Shown here piece after piece: positions 1 to 10,666 of a stretch of DNA of 64,000 bases. Positions within the stretch are counted from its first letter, which is position 1. Each line of letters opens with the position of its first letter. The notes under the pieces were generated by a model that made no database searches, was not told the origin of the DNA, and saw only the letters and a program-made list of their open reading frames with translations. Made by a program: the position numbers and the translations under genes. The stretch comes from Saxidomus purpurata (taxonomy: Eukaryota; Mollusca; Bivalvia; Venerida; Veneridae): positions 31,886,371 through 31,950,370 of the forward strand of contig JAFMSR010000012.1 of NCBI GenBank assembly GCA_022818135.1. The letters are read 5' to 3'.

Positions 1-1014
1 ACAAAACTCTACCTTGCCTACTTTTAGAGTTATTCCCCTTTATCAGATTTACTTTAAAAGTTTTGTCCAGAGCATAACTCCAAAAAGTACTTCAGGGATT
101 TACTTCAAACTTAATACATGACATAGCACTTGGTAGGAAGTGCAGTGTGCAAGAACAATAACTCTACCTTGCCTTCTTTTAGAGTTATTTCCCTTTATCA
201 GATTTACTTTAAAAGTTTTGTCTTGAGCATAACTCCAAAAGTACTTGAGGGATTTACTTCAAACTTAATACACTGACAAAGCACATTGGTAGGAAGTGCA
301 GTGTGCAAGAACAATAACTCTACCTTGCCTACTTTTAGAGTTATTCCCCTTTATCAGATTTACTTGTCTGAAGCATAACTCCAAAAGTACTTCAGGGATT
401 TTCTTCAAACTTAATTCACTGACATAGCACATTGGTAGGAAGTGCAGTGTGCAAGAACAATAACTCTACCTTGCCTACTTTTAGAGTTATTCCCCTTTAT
501 CAGATTTACTTGAAAAGTTTTGTCCAGAGCATAACTCCAAAAGTACTTGAGGGATTTTCTTCAAACTTAATACACTGACATAGCACATTGGTAGGAAGTG
601 CAGTGTGTAAGAACAATAACTCTACCTTACCTACTTTTAGAGTTATTCCCTTTATCAGATTTACTTGAAAAAAATTCGGAGTATAACTCCAAAAGTACTC
701 GAGGATTTTCTTCAAACTTAATACACTGACATAGCACATTGGTAGGAAGTGCAGTGTGCAAGAACAATAACTCTACCTTGCTTACTTTTAGTCAAATAGA
801 AAAATATCGTACCTATACTGATATGAACATTAATTAATTTTGCAAACCTTCTCTTCATTGCCTTATTCTTTTTCCACTTCTTGAAAACTGTACTCAGCAG
901 ACCATACTATACGGCTTTTAAGGATTTCCTCTGCCAAGTAAAATGTACGAAAGTACAACCTTCAGGTAATTTTTCCCTGGCGGGGGGATTAACCATGTGT
1001 AACATGGCTCTTGT
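1..1014 (-). mobile_element. Satellite-bearing hairpin-ended element, family R1, cut by window start
   Basis: Positions 1-785 hold about five tandem units of roughly 150 bp, each with a 'gagttattcccctttatcag' stretch and a 'tgcacactgcacttcct'-type stretch seen here as its reverse complement. Positions 790-1014 are unique flank ending in CTCTTGT. The whole is the reverse complement of the element at 34147-36055, including the non-repetitive end segment and the end palindrome CCATGTGTAACATGG. The far (tandem and terminal hairpin) end lies beyond the window. Short ORFs in it follow the repeat period and are not genes. Confidence 0.85.
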
Positions 1015-2235
1015 TTGACTATGAAAATTTGGTTAAAGTTTTGCCTGCTAGGTACTTCATGCATTATCTCAGAACCACTTATGATATTGACTTAAAGTTT
1101 TTAATGTCTTAAGAGGTGTCACACAGTCAAGACAGGTAACTCTTGTTTAAATTTAGTGCAAATTATGGCCCCTTGTTTGACTTTGAAAATTTGGTAAAGT
1201 TTTGCATGCAAGGTACTATCATGCACATATCACAGTAACCCTTTGGTAGTTTATCAAACCTTGCAATAGTGTTCAGGGTAAATTTTGTATCAAACAGTTA
1301 ATTTACCAAAAATTAAATCTATAGTTTAGATTTTGACTTTTTATGATTCAACTTTCCTAGTTTATACTTAATAGTTAGCAGAATTTTGTTTTGCTATTAC
1401 ACTGATAAAAGTTTTGTTTTATTAGCAAACACCCACAATAGTCGAGCGTGCTGTCTTATGGACAGCTCTTGTTTTCAGTTATACATAGTCTAAATTTTAC
1501 ACATGTAGCTGTACACACCAAACATTAACAAGATGCACAATGCTACTTTGGGCTATATTAACTAGGTATAGGGTCAGTTTTTGACCTGGAGATTTAGATT
1601 TGAACAATCTTGGAGGTCCACTACAAAATGCTGTATAGCAAATATCTAAGCTCTGGGCCTAGTGGTTCTAGACAGGAAGATTGTTAAAGTTTCACTATAA
1701 ACTCCTATATTTAATCCCTGCCAAGTTTCATCAACATTGGCCTAGTGGTTTCAGAGATGCGTTATTGAAAAAAATGGTGGTAGGACCCAATACAAGTAGC
1801 TCACTCTGACACTGTATATTCGATTTATAAATGTCACGTGACGACCAAAGAGAATTTACAAACCAGTGCTCACTACAATACTAGACCATTGGTCACGGTA
1901 AACGTCACTGTGTGTAACGACCCTAAAATACGTTGATAACTTCTCAGACGTAGGAACACATAGTACAACGATTAATGTTGCATATATTTAATGGAAATTT
2001 AATAACAGATTTATACCTACTTGGAAATGAACGAATCTTCACTAGCAATATAAATTGACAATCATAAGAGCATAGAACTCGTGCAAAAAAAGAAAATATT
2101 GAAATAATTGGGTGCATTTCTACTGAGTTATAGTTTAGTTTACTTTATACTTATTTATTTTAGCTCGATTTTGCTTGAAGCTTAAAACCCTTGTCCGCTT
2201 CTGGTACATTTGTCATATGAGGAGGTACGGTACCA
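1015..2235. other. Intergenic stretch with degenerate repeats
   Basis: No gene seen. At 1010 and 1170 two diverged copies of a roughly 160 bp unit begin with 'cttgtttgac' and continue 'gaaaatttggtaaagtttt'. At 1595-1760 there is a copy of the interspersed repeat that recurs in the PEPCK introns (words 'tttgaacaatcttgg', 'aaatatctaagctctgg'). The rest is unremarkable AT-rich DNA. Confidence 0.5.
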
Positions 2236-2310
2236 CAGTTTGGATCGAACCCGTTACCTCTGGGATGAGCGGCAGACACCTTAACATATACACCATCGCT
2301 CCACGCTGAT
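2228..2310 (-). repeat. tRNA-like SINE head or tRNA pseudogene
   Basis: On the minus strand a box A-like 'tggtgtatatgttaagg' is followed about 40 bases later by a box B-like GGGTTCGATCC. The acceptor stem does not pair and no CCA-end context is visible, so this is a tRNA-derived fragment rather than a working tRNA gene. Confidence 0.45.
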
Positions 2311-2439
2311 GTTCAAATTTCGTAAAACTGCAAAACTTGTAAGTACGACAGGGAACCAGACTAGTACAAACTCCCCACAGCGGTTACTTCCCCTTCAGTA
2401 CATGTACAAAGATGAATGACGGCTGTCTCGTGAAGATAA

Positions 2440-2520
2440 TGTAATGTAACTCTGTGATCAGGGTGTTGGTCTCCAGAACGGAATGTACCGGGTTCGAGTC
2501 TCACCCGGTCAACGGGAAGT
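2440..2520 (+). repeat. tRNA-like fragment
   Basis: A box B-like GGGTTCGAGTCTC sits about 30 bases after a weak box A-like 'gtgatcagggtgttgg'. A cloverleaf cannot be completed. It is probably part of a SINE, together with the neighbouring tRNA-like pieces at 2228-2310 and 2815-2890. Confidence 0.3.
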
Positions 2521-2814
2521 ATTCTTGGTATGACACCAATTAACTCCTAGCTACAGAAGGAACAAAGAGGAAAATGATCAGACACGGTGACGAAACAAAA
2601 CTGACAACTGGCGCGAAATGTATGTATTTTAGAGTTTTATAATGCATAATTATAATCAACGCCCCAAAAGAGTTAAGTTAGTTAGGTTTCGCGCGATAGT
2701 GCAAGACACAGAGCGCGTCCCGTTACATCCCCTGGTTCTTTAACATGCCCGGTGTACAGCACCCATACATCGGACCTCGGTTTAAGGTCTCATCCGAAAG
2801 ACCAAGAGATTTGT

Positions 2815-2890
2815 TAGAGGAAGAGCGGAGGGTCGAACCTGCTATCTCTGGATTATAAAAACCAGCGCGTTAACCATTAGACCATGCACT
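2815..2890 (-). repeat. tRNA-like SINE head
   Basis: Minus-strand reading gives box A 'tggtctaatggttaacgcg' and box B AGGTTCGACCCTC about 33 bases on, the layout of tRNA-derived SINE promoters. Stem pairing is too poor for a functional tRNA. Confidence 0.5.
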
Positions 2891-3343
2891 GATCCGCTTC
2901 TGGCGCGAAAGCTAAATTTCCTAAAAAGCTAAACGTAACCAATGAAAGAGAATGAAACATCTAAACTGTATACATGTATCATCCAATGAATTGGAGAAAG
3001 AAATCGAAGGCCAGAGAAAAAATTTACGTTATTAAAATTTAATAAGTAGCGATGTCATCGTAAATTATTTAAAATCTACCGATGCCACACGTGCCTCAGT
3101 TCAACTATAAAAGCGATGAAAAACTCACTATCTCACTCTCGCAGGTGTGCGAGAGCGGTTTAGTAAGCTTTCGTAATCGAATTAAACTCACATTGGCTCA
3201 CGCCACATTGTTAATCACCCCAAAAGCGCTAGTCGTGACTTTAGCTTGGCTCACGCCATAGACATGATTATGTTTCGATTATTTTAAATACAACTGTAAA
3301 ACACCATAACAGGACAACTTAAAGTTTATGTATTTATACCATT

Positions 3344-3585
3344 TTTATGCCCCCGAAGGTGGCATATTAAAATCGCACTGTCTGTCTGTGCAATACCTAC
3401 GTCCCTACCCCAAAGGTCAAGGTCACACTTAGTGTTTAAAAGTAATGGAATACTGTATGCATGGTACTCTGCTGCATGGAAGGATTTTAAAATTATATTG
3501 CACAATTATGGAGCACATGGAGAGGACACAGATTGTGAGATACCTTTTTCGAGGGCATTTGTCACTTGTGAGGGACAGCCCTTGT
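3344..3585 (-). mobile_element. Solo hairpin-ended element, family R3
   Basis: The left end is a hairpin (TATGCCCCCGAAGG...GGCATA, 3346-3366) followed by 'aaaatcgcactgtctgtctg'; the right end reads GGGCATTTGTCACTTGTG, then AGGGACAGCCCTTGT. Both ends are the reverse complement of the ends of the larger element at 36900-37845, and the interior holds about one of its 170 bp units. So this is a short, single-unit copy of the same family. Confidence 0.75.
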
Positions 3586-6500
3586 TGTGTTTTGCCTTTT
3601 ACTGGTACAAAATATACTGCACGTGGACATCGACAGCTGCAACTGCATGCTGGTATCGACATCGTGCCAGTACTACCCAGTAGTAGCTTGCTGTGCCCCG
3701 ACCGAGCTGGTTCGCGGCTTGCTTCCCCCCGCCACAAGTCCTGCTGTCTGTTGTCCCGCTCGTGTACAGAAAAAACGACTATGTCCATATCCTCGAGGAT
3801 ATAGATGTCAGTTGCTGTCTTGCCTCCCCAGTACATGTCTCGTCTTCCCTTGCAACCTACAAACCTGCAAATCACAGTTGTTGGCAAACATTATTAACAT
3901 ATTTGCCGCCACACCTTCTCTCGGGTTTTTAGTTGTATTTTGAGAAAAGAACACCTGCACCAGTATGCTCAGCTTACTTTTGGCGCAAATTAGTCTATTA
4001 ACACCTATCTAGACATGTAAATAAATCTACACACACAAACAATTTTCAACTAGGTCAATATATAAGCGTAATATTATAACCACGATTTCAATAATATCGT
4101 GATATATTCCATATGGCCCCACCTTTAATTACATTTCAATGCCTTTTATTCCTGGTTAAAACTGAGGTTTGGAAATAGAAGGTACGAGTTGACTACAAAG
4201 GGTACGAGTTGACTTTTTGATCCGGACCAATTAGGGTACGAGATGACTAAGGTACGAGTTAACTTAAGTTTACTCGTACCTTAGTGATCTAAGTGCGAGT
4301 CGCACGGAAGCTTCTGGTTGAACAAGCAGAAACTTACACGACACAACATCTACTGACTGACGTCTAGCATAAAAACTTTACTGTTATCGAATAATATGAA
4401 TAGATTTATTAAAGTGACAGTATGCGCATCTTACTTCACATAGTGTATTTTTGGTGATAGTTTTATAAAAGCAAGTTTCTGTTGCTGTGCATTTAAATGT
4501 GTTAAACTAATGATAATGACGCATTAAAGGTCCACTACTAAGCGAAAATTAAGTTATTTCAATGGCAAGTACATTACCTTATGCAAGACACTAAATAATG
4601 AAGATTGTCAGGTTAAAATTTACAGAAAGTGTTTGGAACACGAAGAAAAGTATGTGTATTATGTTGAAATCTCAGTGAATCGACAAAATGACTACCCAGG
4701 TCTTTTTAACTTTCTTCATAATGCATAGAAAAATAATTGTACATGTACTGTGGTTTAATTAGAATTTCTACATACCAACTTTCATTTCATATTAAAAATA
4801 AGTTATTTTTGTGTTTTTTTTTAAAGTATATTTGAATATTTGCTTTTGTTAGTATTGAACCTTTAAGAAATAAAAGAAAATGGACTAATAGAATAATAGT
4901 TCCTTTCTTTGCAGTGATCTCCCTTGTGTTATTGTTGTTGTTGGTAGATATTTTGGCAGTGGAAGGGAAGCAACTCCTGCATGCAGTTTTTTTAATTGAC
5001 TCTCCCAGTCAAAATAGGAAACGTGATATTTGGAAAGTTATTATTTCGTACTGGTAGCAGGAAGAGTTTAGTGTATTGGGTTAAAAGCTATCATTTCTTC
5101 TACCCTTTTTACACACACCTATTTCAGCTGGAATTTTACTTGAAAAAAATGTGCATAATTCCCCTTTAAAGCCACTGTCTAAATTCGGGGGTAGGACAGT
5201 ATATGACATATTGTTACTATTTTAAGAACACAAACAATAACTAACGACAACTCGATAAGGAAAATAGACTGTGTCTACAATACTCATCTCAAAAGTACCT
5301 CATGTTTTCAATGTTGAGAGACACATCAGTCTAAATGACGAACGACAACTCGTGCGTTCAAAAGAAATATAGACTGTGTCTAAAATATTCATTTCAAAAG
5401 TACATAATTTTTTCAATGAAGAGAGACGCATAATTTCGATCTAGTGCTCATTTTACGCACACCGTATTAAATATAGCGGTCCGCTGCTGCGACCCGCAAT
5501 CACCTTGTCCTCACTAGCTGTCAGCACTTTCAGTGCTTTGATTTATGACATTTTCGCAAAACGCACTGACGTCTCGCAAGCTTACTCGGCAGACTGACGT
5601 AAAATCAAGTTGTTGTCATCAATTTCTTGTTCAAAATTGTCGTTACATTACTGTTAGTGGAGCCTAAAACTGTGTTAAAAAATAATGCATGTTAAAGCGA
5701 ATACTTAGTGAAATATCTAGTAATATATTTGGGAAAATGTTTTTGTCTTTGTTACATTAAGCAGTAAGTTATATTTAGGGCTGTCACACACGGCCTTTCT
5801 CAACATTTTACAGCGCTATTCGTAATATCTGTTTTACAAACTAATACTTCACGTGTCATTGAATCGCTTTACACCAAAGTTAATATTTCTATCATATATC
5901 TTGTATTTTGCCTCGGGTGTTTTGCACAAGTTTTTTCACAATACACCCAAATTAAACCCAAAATTATTTGTTCGTCTGATTTCAATACATTTTGCCTGAA
6001 GGCACCATGAAATATTGAAGCGTTTAAAATTTCACTCTGCCAGATTAGACTATTTAATCATTAACAAGACGGGCAGGTACTCGTTTCACAAACAATGCAA
6101 TAGTCAGTTTTCCATCAAGAAGCTCTGTGCGTTATTCAGCGAAAAATAAGCTGTTTCTTTGAAGGCCTTAACATTGTGTGACAATTGCAGACTTCTGCAG
6201 AGAGAGGCGAGTGCAGCCGAGTGTCTCAGTAGCAGTATGAATTTCTACGTATTTAGACTATATTGTTGCAATTCATTTCCCGATATTTTCCTAAAATTTG
6301 TTTATCAAGTTGTAGCCTGTCCTATGATATCTCTCGGCTTATAACTTTCCGTTATTGTTTCGGTCCGAACAAATTGAAAAAACAATTTAGTAAAAATTGC
6401 AACAGAACAAAATATATATGGTATGATATTAATAGCTTCTGAGAACTGCAAAGTTCTAACTTCCACCATCGAATGTTTGACGTTTTGACTGGACCGAACG

Positions 6501-6655
6501 GGATATGGATTTTTGTAAAGAAAGATCTTTTTAGGCCTTTGTTTAAAACAAATCATCTGATAACTCAACACTTAACTAATGCACCTAGACCAACTGTTCG
6601 TAAATAGCCTATAGTCAGACCGCTATATTGAAACTCAATAATATACTTTATTTTC
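3586..6655. other. Gene-poor spacer
   Basis: No convincing gene. A GC-richer block at 3600-3870 has short overlapping ORFs on both strands but none resembles a protein I know. A 16-bp perfect palindrome lies at 3787-3802 and a cluster of short repeats at 4180-4275. The rest is AT-rich with no recognisable structure. Confidence 0.4.
4180..4275 (+). repeat. Cluster of GGTACGAGTTGACT motifs
   Basis: The 14-base word GGTACGAGTTGACT, or a one- to three-base variant, occurs four times between 4182 and 4265 at irregular spacing of 17-34 bases. An inverted copy (ACTCGTACCTTAG) follows at about 4270, so the last forward and inverted copies form a hairpin around 'taacttaagttta'. Confidence 0.6.
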
Positions 6656-6659
6656 TCTT

Positions 6660-6903
6660 CAACACCAGCAGTATTTAATTCGTTGTCATAGCAGCCGTTG
6701 CCCGCGGCCCTGTGTGTTCATTAAGCCTTCTGTTCGCCACTAAAACCTCTCCGAGAATGCGCGGAAAAAGCCGAGGGTTGCCCGAGGCGTTCTACCCGGG
6801 AGAATGTATTGAGCGGAAGAGGATAAAAGATTCATTTTAGCTGAACCGAGCTTGTTAACGCATGCGAAAAATATTTATGGAGATAGTGAAAACGTTTTAA
6901 AAG
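6660..6903 (+). promoter_or_regulatory. Candidate promoter and 5' UTR exon of the KCTD-like gene
   Basis: A locally GC- and CpG-richer block (about 6690-6800, for example 'cccgcggccctg' and 'aatgcgcggaaaaagccg') is followed by a donor-like AAAAG|GTAAGATAG after position 6902. It precedes the first coding exon of the KCTD-like gene by 1.9 kb on the same strand. Short ATG-led frames here stop before the donor, so it could only be untranslated. No TATA box is evident. Inference from position and composition. Confidence 0.3.
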
Positions 6904-8842
6904 GTAAGATAGTTATTTCTTAGTTATAACGAATTTCATTTCTTAAAGTCATATTTTGTGAGCGTAATTATCAATGTGATATTCAAGTGTAGCAGCACGA
7001 CAACCCTTGAAGTACCATGGGACTGTTAATAACTTAATCATTCATAATGATAGGTATTATATTTACGTGATAGGTATTATATTTACAGTTTTTATGTTTT
7101 TATACCTGTACGTCAATTATTTACAATAAACAATATTTCTTTCATTAATATGGGTATTTTGACAAACCCAATCATAGGAACAGTGGGTTCAAATTTATAT
7201 CCTTTAGAGATCATAATGATATAGGTAGTATTTTCAATGAAACGCTGTGAACATTCGGGACTGTCTTGAATTTAGATTATTGACCCTAGGATTTCTCATC
7301 GGGCGAAACTGCCAAGAACCTTATAGGTGACTGTTTTAAAAAAGTTCGTCCAGTCGTCAGCATGTTGCCTGTGGTTACAGAACTCACTAAATTCTATTGT
7401 ATTAGAAATCTTTTAACCATATTAGCGTCTGATTTTGGGTACATGTAAATGACTGTTAACTGATGTGTAGTAAATGACAGCTGATTGTTTACTGTTGAAA
7501 TCCAGCGAACTGGTATTTCTAATCAGTTAAAATGTTAAGACTATGGTTATAGAAGTTTTGCACGACTTTGAACGAATCTGTTCCTGGAGATATTTAGTGT
7601 AGGTCTATTCTTGTTAAGCTCGTTCCTATAAATTATATCAAATCTTAAAACAATTATCTTGCCAAAGGCCAAATCAGTCCGCTTCTTGAGAGATTCGCAC
7701 CGGTGTGGTCCTGGTTTAAGTGCTGACGCTACCATCTGCACTATTGGTAACCAGGTAACCGCTGATAGATTTCTTTCATGTGGTTTATTATTTACATTAC
7801 TACACCAGCCATTTATTACAGATGAATGCCGTATTACAAATACGTTTACTCTTTAGATATATACTAAATGTAGTTTATGCCCGCGGCATTTAAAATTATG
7901 TTAAGTTTTTAAGTCAACAATAAAATCGAAACAGTACATATATTATCCATCTAAGAATGGCTCATTCACATAAATTTGTTGTGGCCACTGGGCATATGAA
8001 ATCGGACAGGATGCATCCATTCAGTCTTCCAATGCCCTGGATAAATATTTCATCTAAATAGCCCCGGGGTGGGTGGAGTCAACAGGTGAAATAAACATAT
8101 ATACATCGCATGTATTATTTCGTTAGAACGGAAAAGCTAAAATCACCTTCAGGGCCGGACATAGGAATGTATATCATCCCTCGGGGCCATCCACATTTTC
8201 CCTCGTTTTATTTTCAAGCGCTCACCTGGCATACACACTTCATTGTACGTTTTCCTAAGGGGTTTACATTTGACGACTGGTTGGATAATTAAAATAAAAT
8301 TACAAATAAAACAAACTAAATGATCAAAAGCTGTAAGTATCTTTTTAATATACCTTTGCTAATATTGCCGCGCAAAATCTGTTTCAGAAACTACGTCAGA
8401 ATGTAAGCGTGTTACCAGCTGAATATATATCTTTATCATTCTCTATTACTTGTTACAACCAGTACAAGAAACACAGGTGCCATAACTCTTTCTGACACTT
8501 GTTCAACTGATAGAAATGTATTCTCTTTTATAACAGGTAATCGAGTAACAACGGAATTCTCAAAATCAGCTAGTAAGCTATCAGTGGGTATTGACAAATG
8601 CTAATTGTTTCTGTAGTTATGTATAACCAGTAATGTTCTCTAACTCTTGTTTTCTTTAGTCCGTTGTTCAGATCAAAACTAATGTGAAAAGGTCAGATAT
8701 TACGGTTAATTTCTGCATGACATGTTGCATGATGATATATTATAATGCTAATAAATAATTTTTTTTCCAGCTTATTCCAGGGATTACCATACAGGGAAAA
8801 AGAAAGAGTTAGAGGATTAAGATCATCATATACAATTCGTAG
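6904..8842 (+). other. Putative first intron or upstream region of the KCTD-like gene
   Basis: AT-rich, no supported coding exon. A 19-base word (TGATAGGTATTATATTTAC) is tandemly duplicated at about 7048-7086. The missing start-codon exon of the KCTD-like gene may lie here or further upstream. A strong acceptor-like poly-T tract ending in CAG is at 8761-8770, but stops at 8810 and 8840 block the BTB frame directly after it. Confidence 0.35.
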
Positions 8843-9069
8843 GTCAACTTCGTCAAACTGGAGCTGAAAGTTTCGTTACCGGAGACCGGCCGGCGTCTGG
8901 CTTCACCGAGCACCAACTCATCGCCATCACCAGTACATGCACAGAATGGCAGTTTCACGAGCAAGATATCCGGTGTCCCGTGTCCTGCCACACCCACCCG
9001 CTATACAGCCCCCGTCCACATTGACGTCGGGGGCGTCATCTATACATCTTCCTTAGAAACACTCACCAG
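8843..9069 (+). CDS. KCTD1/KCTD15-like BTB protein, N-terminal exon (start not resolved)
   Basis: The frame is open from 8843 to the donor AG|GTACGT at 9069/9070 and encodes a Ser/Pro-rich leader, then [17 protein letters not shown], the start of a T1/BTB tetramerisation fold typical of KCTD proteins. The join to the exon at 13600 completes an Arg codon and continues the domain without loss. No in-frame ATG exists and stops lie in frame at 8810 and 8840, so translation must begin in an upstream exon joined near or after 8843, for example at the weak acceptor TTCGTAG. KCTD1/15 proteins act as oligomeric BTB repressors of AP-2 transcription factors in vertebrates; the same role here is inference. 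Confidence 0.75.
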
Positions 9070-9299
9070 GTACGTTCAGTAAATGTATTCAGTATGGTGT
9101 ACGGTTTCTAGCCATAACAGAAAAACGGATGATTGAAGAGACAGGTAACTTGGTTCCTTCGAGAATCTTAACTGTTACTTGACATATGTAAAATAAATGT
9201 TGTAGATACTAAGCGATAAGATCTAGTAGTGACGATACACAAGATCAGGGTCACTTTTACTAGCATGTCGCTATTTTAGCATGTCACACTAGTATTTTT

Positions 9300-10130
9300 C
9301 TACTTATGGAAGGCCTTAGCGCAAGATTTATTGCTAAATGCGAAATGCAACGCAATATGCCATAATATGGAAGGCCCGCGCGCAATGCTTTTTGCTAAAT
9401 GCGAAATGCTTTTTGCTAAATGCCACATGCTTTTTGCGAAATGCGACATGCTTTTTGCGGCATGCTTTTTGCTTAATGCTTCACACGATACTATTTATAG
9501 TAACATTTTGTGATTTGCGAAATGCATTTTGCTAAATGCGACATGCTTCTTGCCAAGTCTTTGCTAAATGCATTATGCTTTTTGCGAACTGTGATATGCT
9601 TCCTGCCAAATATTTGCTATATGTTTTATGCTAAATGCGACATGCTACACTCTAAAATATATTGATTTCAGGCTGCCATAGAGATGCCTGAAAATTAATA
9701 TCTTTTGACCAAATTATAGTCCATTATTAAATCTTGAAAGTTATTCATATTCATTTCTTATTAAGTATGGTTAGGGTTAGGGTTAGCAAAAAGAAGCATT
9801 TAGCAAAAAGCATACTGCATTTAAGAGGCATTTTGCAGAATCAATTTCGAAAAGATTTGGCAAGAACCATATCCCATTTAGCAAAATCGTTTCGTATTAA
9901 GCAAAAAGCATTTTGCATTTCACAAAATGTTACTATAAATAGTATCGCGTGAATCATTCAGCAAAAAGCATTTCGCAATGGGCATGTCGCATTTCGCAAA
10001 AAGCATATCGCATTTAGCAAAACGCATTGCGCCTAGGCCTTCCATAAAAATTTTGTGAAATGCGAAATTCTTTTTGCTAAATGCGATATGCTTCTTGCCA
10101 AGTCCTTTCATAACATGACTTTCATACGGT
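9300..10130. repeat. Imperfect inverted repeat built from a 'tttttgctaaatgcg' word
   Basis: Positions 9300-9640 carry many forward copies of words such as TTTTTGCTAAATGCGACATGC; 9780-10050 carry the reverse complement (GCAAAAAGCATTTAGC), with more forward copies at 10050-10110. Translations of the two arms share MLFAKCDM and a DTIYSNIL ending, which shows the arms derive from one sequence. The centre (about 9640-9780) is unrelated and includes (TTAGGG)-type units at 9769-9786. No protein function is suggested; reading frames here are by-products of the repeat. Confidence 0.7.
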
Positions 10131-10214
10131 ATTACCACACTCAGGCGTTTCTAAAACGAAATGCTTACACTCGTGCATCTGAAGTTACCTTGAAAAAAAA
10201 ATGACGTAAAACTT

Positions 10215-10545
10215 GACAAGAACATTACGGTTGCGGAATTTGTCAATGTCAAGGCCATTTTATTTAAGAAATAATAAATGCCTCCCTGTATTTTTTCGTT
10301 GAATAAAATATAGTCAGGAATTTGGATGCGTATTAATTCAATCACGAGTGCGTAGCATTATTTCCTTTGAAAACAAGCCGAACTTTATTTAACGCGTAGT
10401 AGTACATCACTGTAACCTTAAAACGCGAGATACGATTGGACGCGCTTGTTTACATACGTCACGTCGTTACGTCATTTAAGGCACGTCGTCCTTGGAAAAA
10501 CGTGCTGTATTTTATCGTAAAATAAAATACAGGCTTTTCCCTCTA
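10215..10545 (-). mobile_element. MITE-like repeat, family M1, copy 1
   Basis: The stretch is matched in reverse orientation at 36400-36740 within PEPCK A intron 3: 'ttaaggttac', 'gatgtact', 'ttaaataaagttcgg' and the 'gtttttccaaggac' end recur at high similarity (about 80% or more by eye). Both copies contain 'ggatgcg' inverted motifs around a coastal core and an AATACAGG-type end. Non-coding; probably a non-autonomous DNA element. Confidence 0.6.
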
Positions 10546-10559
10546 TATGCTTAAGTAAT

Positions 10560-10666
10560 AGAGGCTAAATAGAGAAATTTATACAATATAGAAACCCAAA
10601 GGAGGGAGCGCTAGCGACCGACTGGGTTTCTATGTTGGATAAATTTCTCTATTTTAGCCTCTAACT
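10560..10666. repeat. Long hairpin (inverted repeat)
   Basis: The arms AGAGGCTAAATAGAGAAATTT and its complement, followed by matching TAGAAACCCA / TGGGTTTCTA, flank a loop of about 25 bases (ggagggagcgctagcgaccg). The arms are about 40 bp with few mismatches, typical of a foldback element. Confidence 0.8.

Noticed and set aside
506..739. ORF on the minus strand, and similar frames at 34401-34655 and 35001-35198
   Set aside because: They are readings through the R1 satellite; the peptide words repeat with the DNA unit (for example [14 protein letters not shown]). Not a protein gene.
1..790. CRISPR array or other prokaryotic repeat system
   Set aside because: Units are about 150 bp without unique spacers, and the window is clearly eukaryotic (spliced genes).
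3429..3943. Overlapping ORFs on both strands (up to 152 residues)
   Set aside because: The first part is the R3 element end, the rest has no domain and frames compete on both strands. GC-richer composition alone explains the length.
9769..9786. Interstitial telomere or chromosome end
   Set aside because: Only three TTAGGG-type units; far too short for a telomere and embedded in an inverted repeat.
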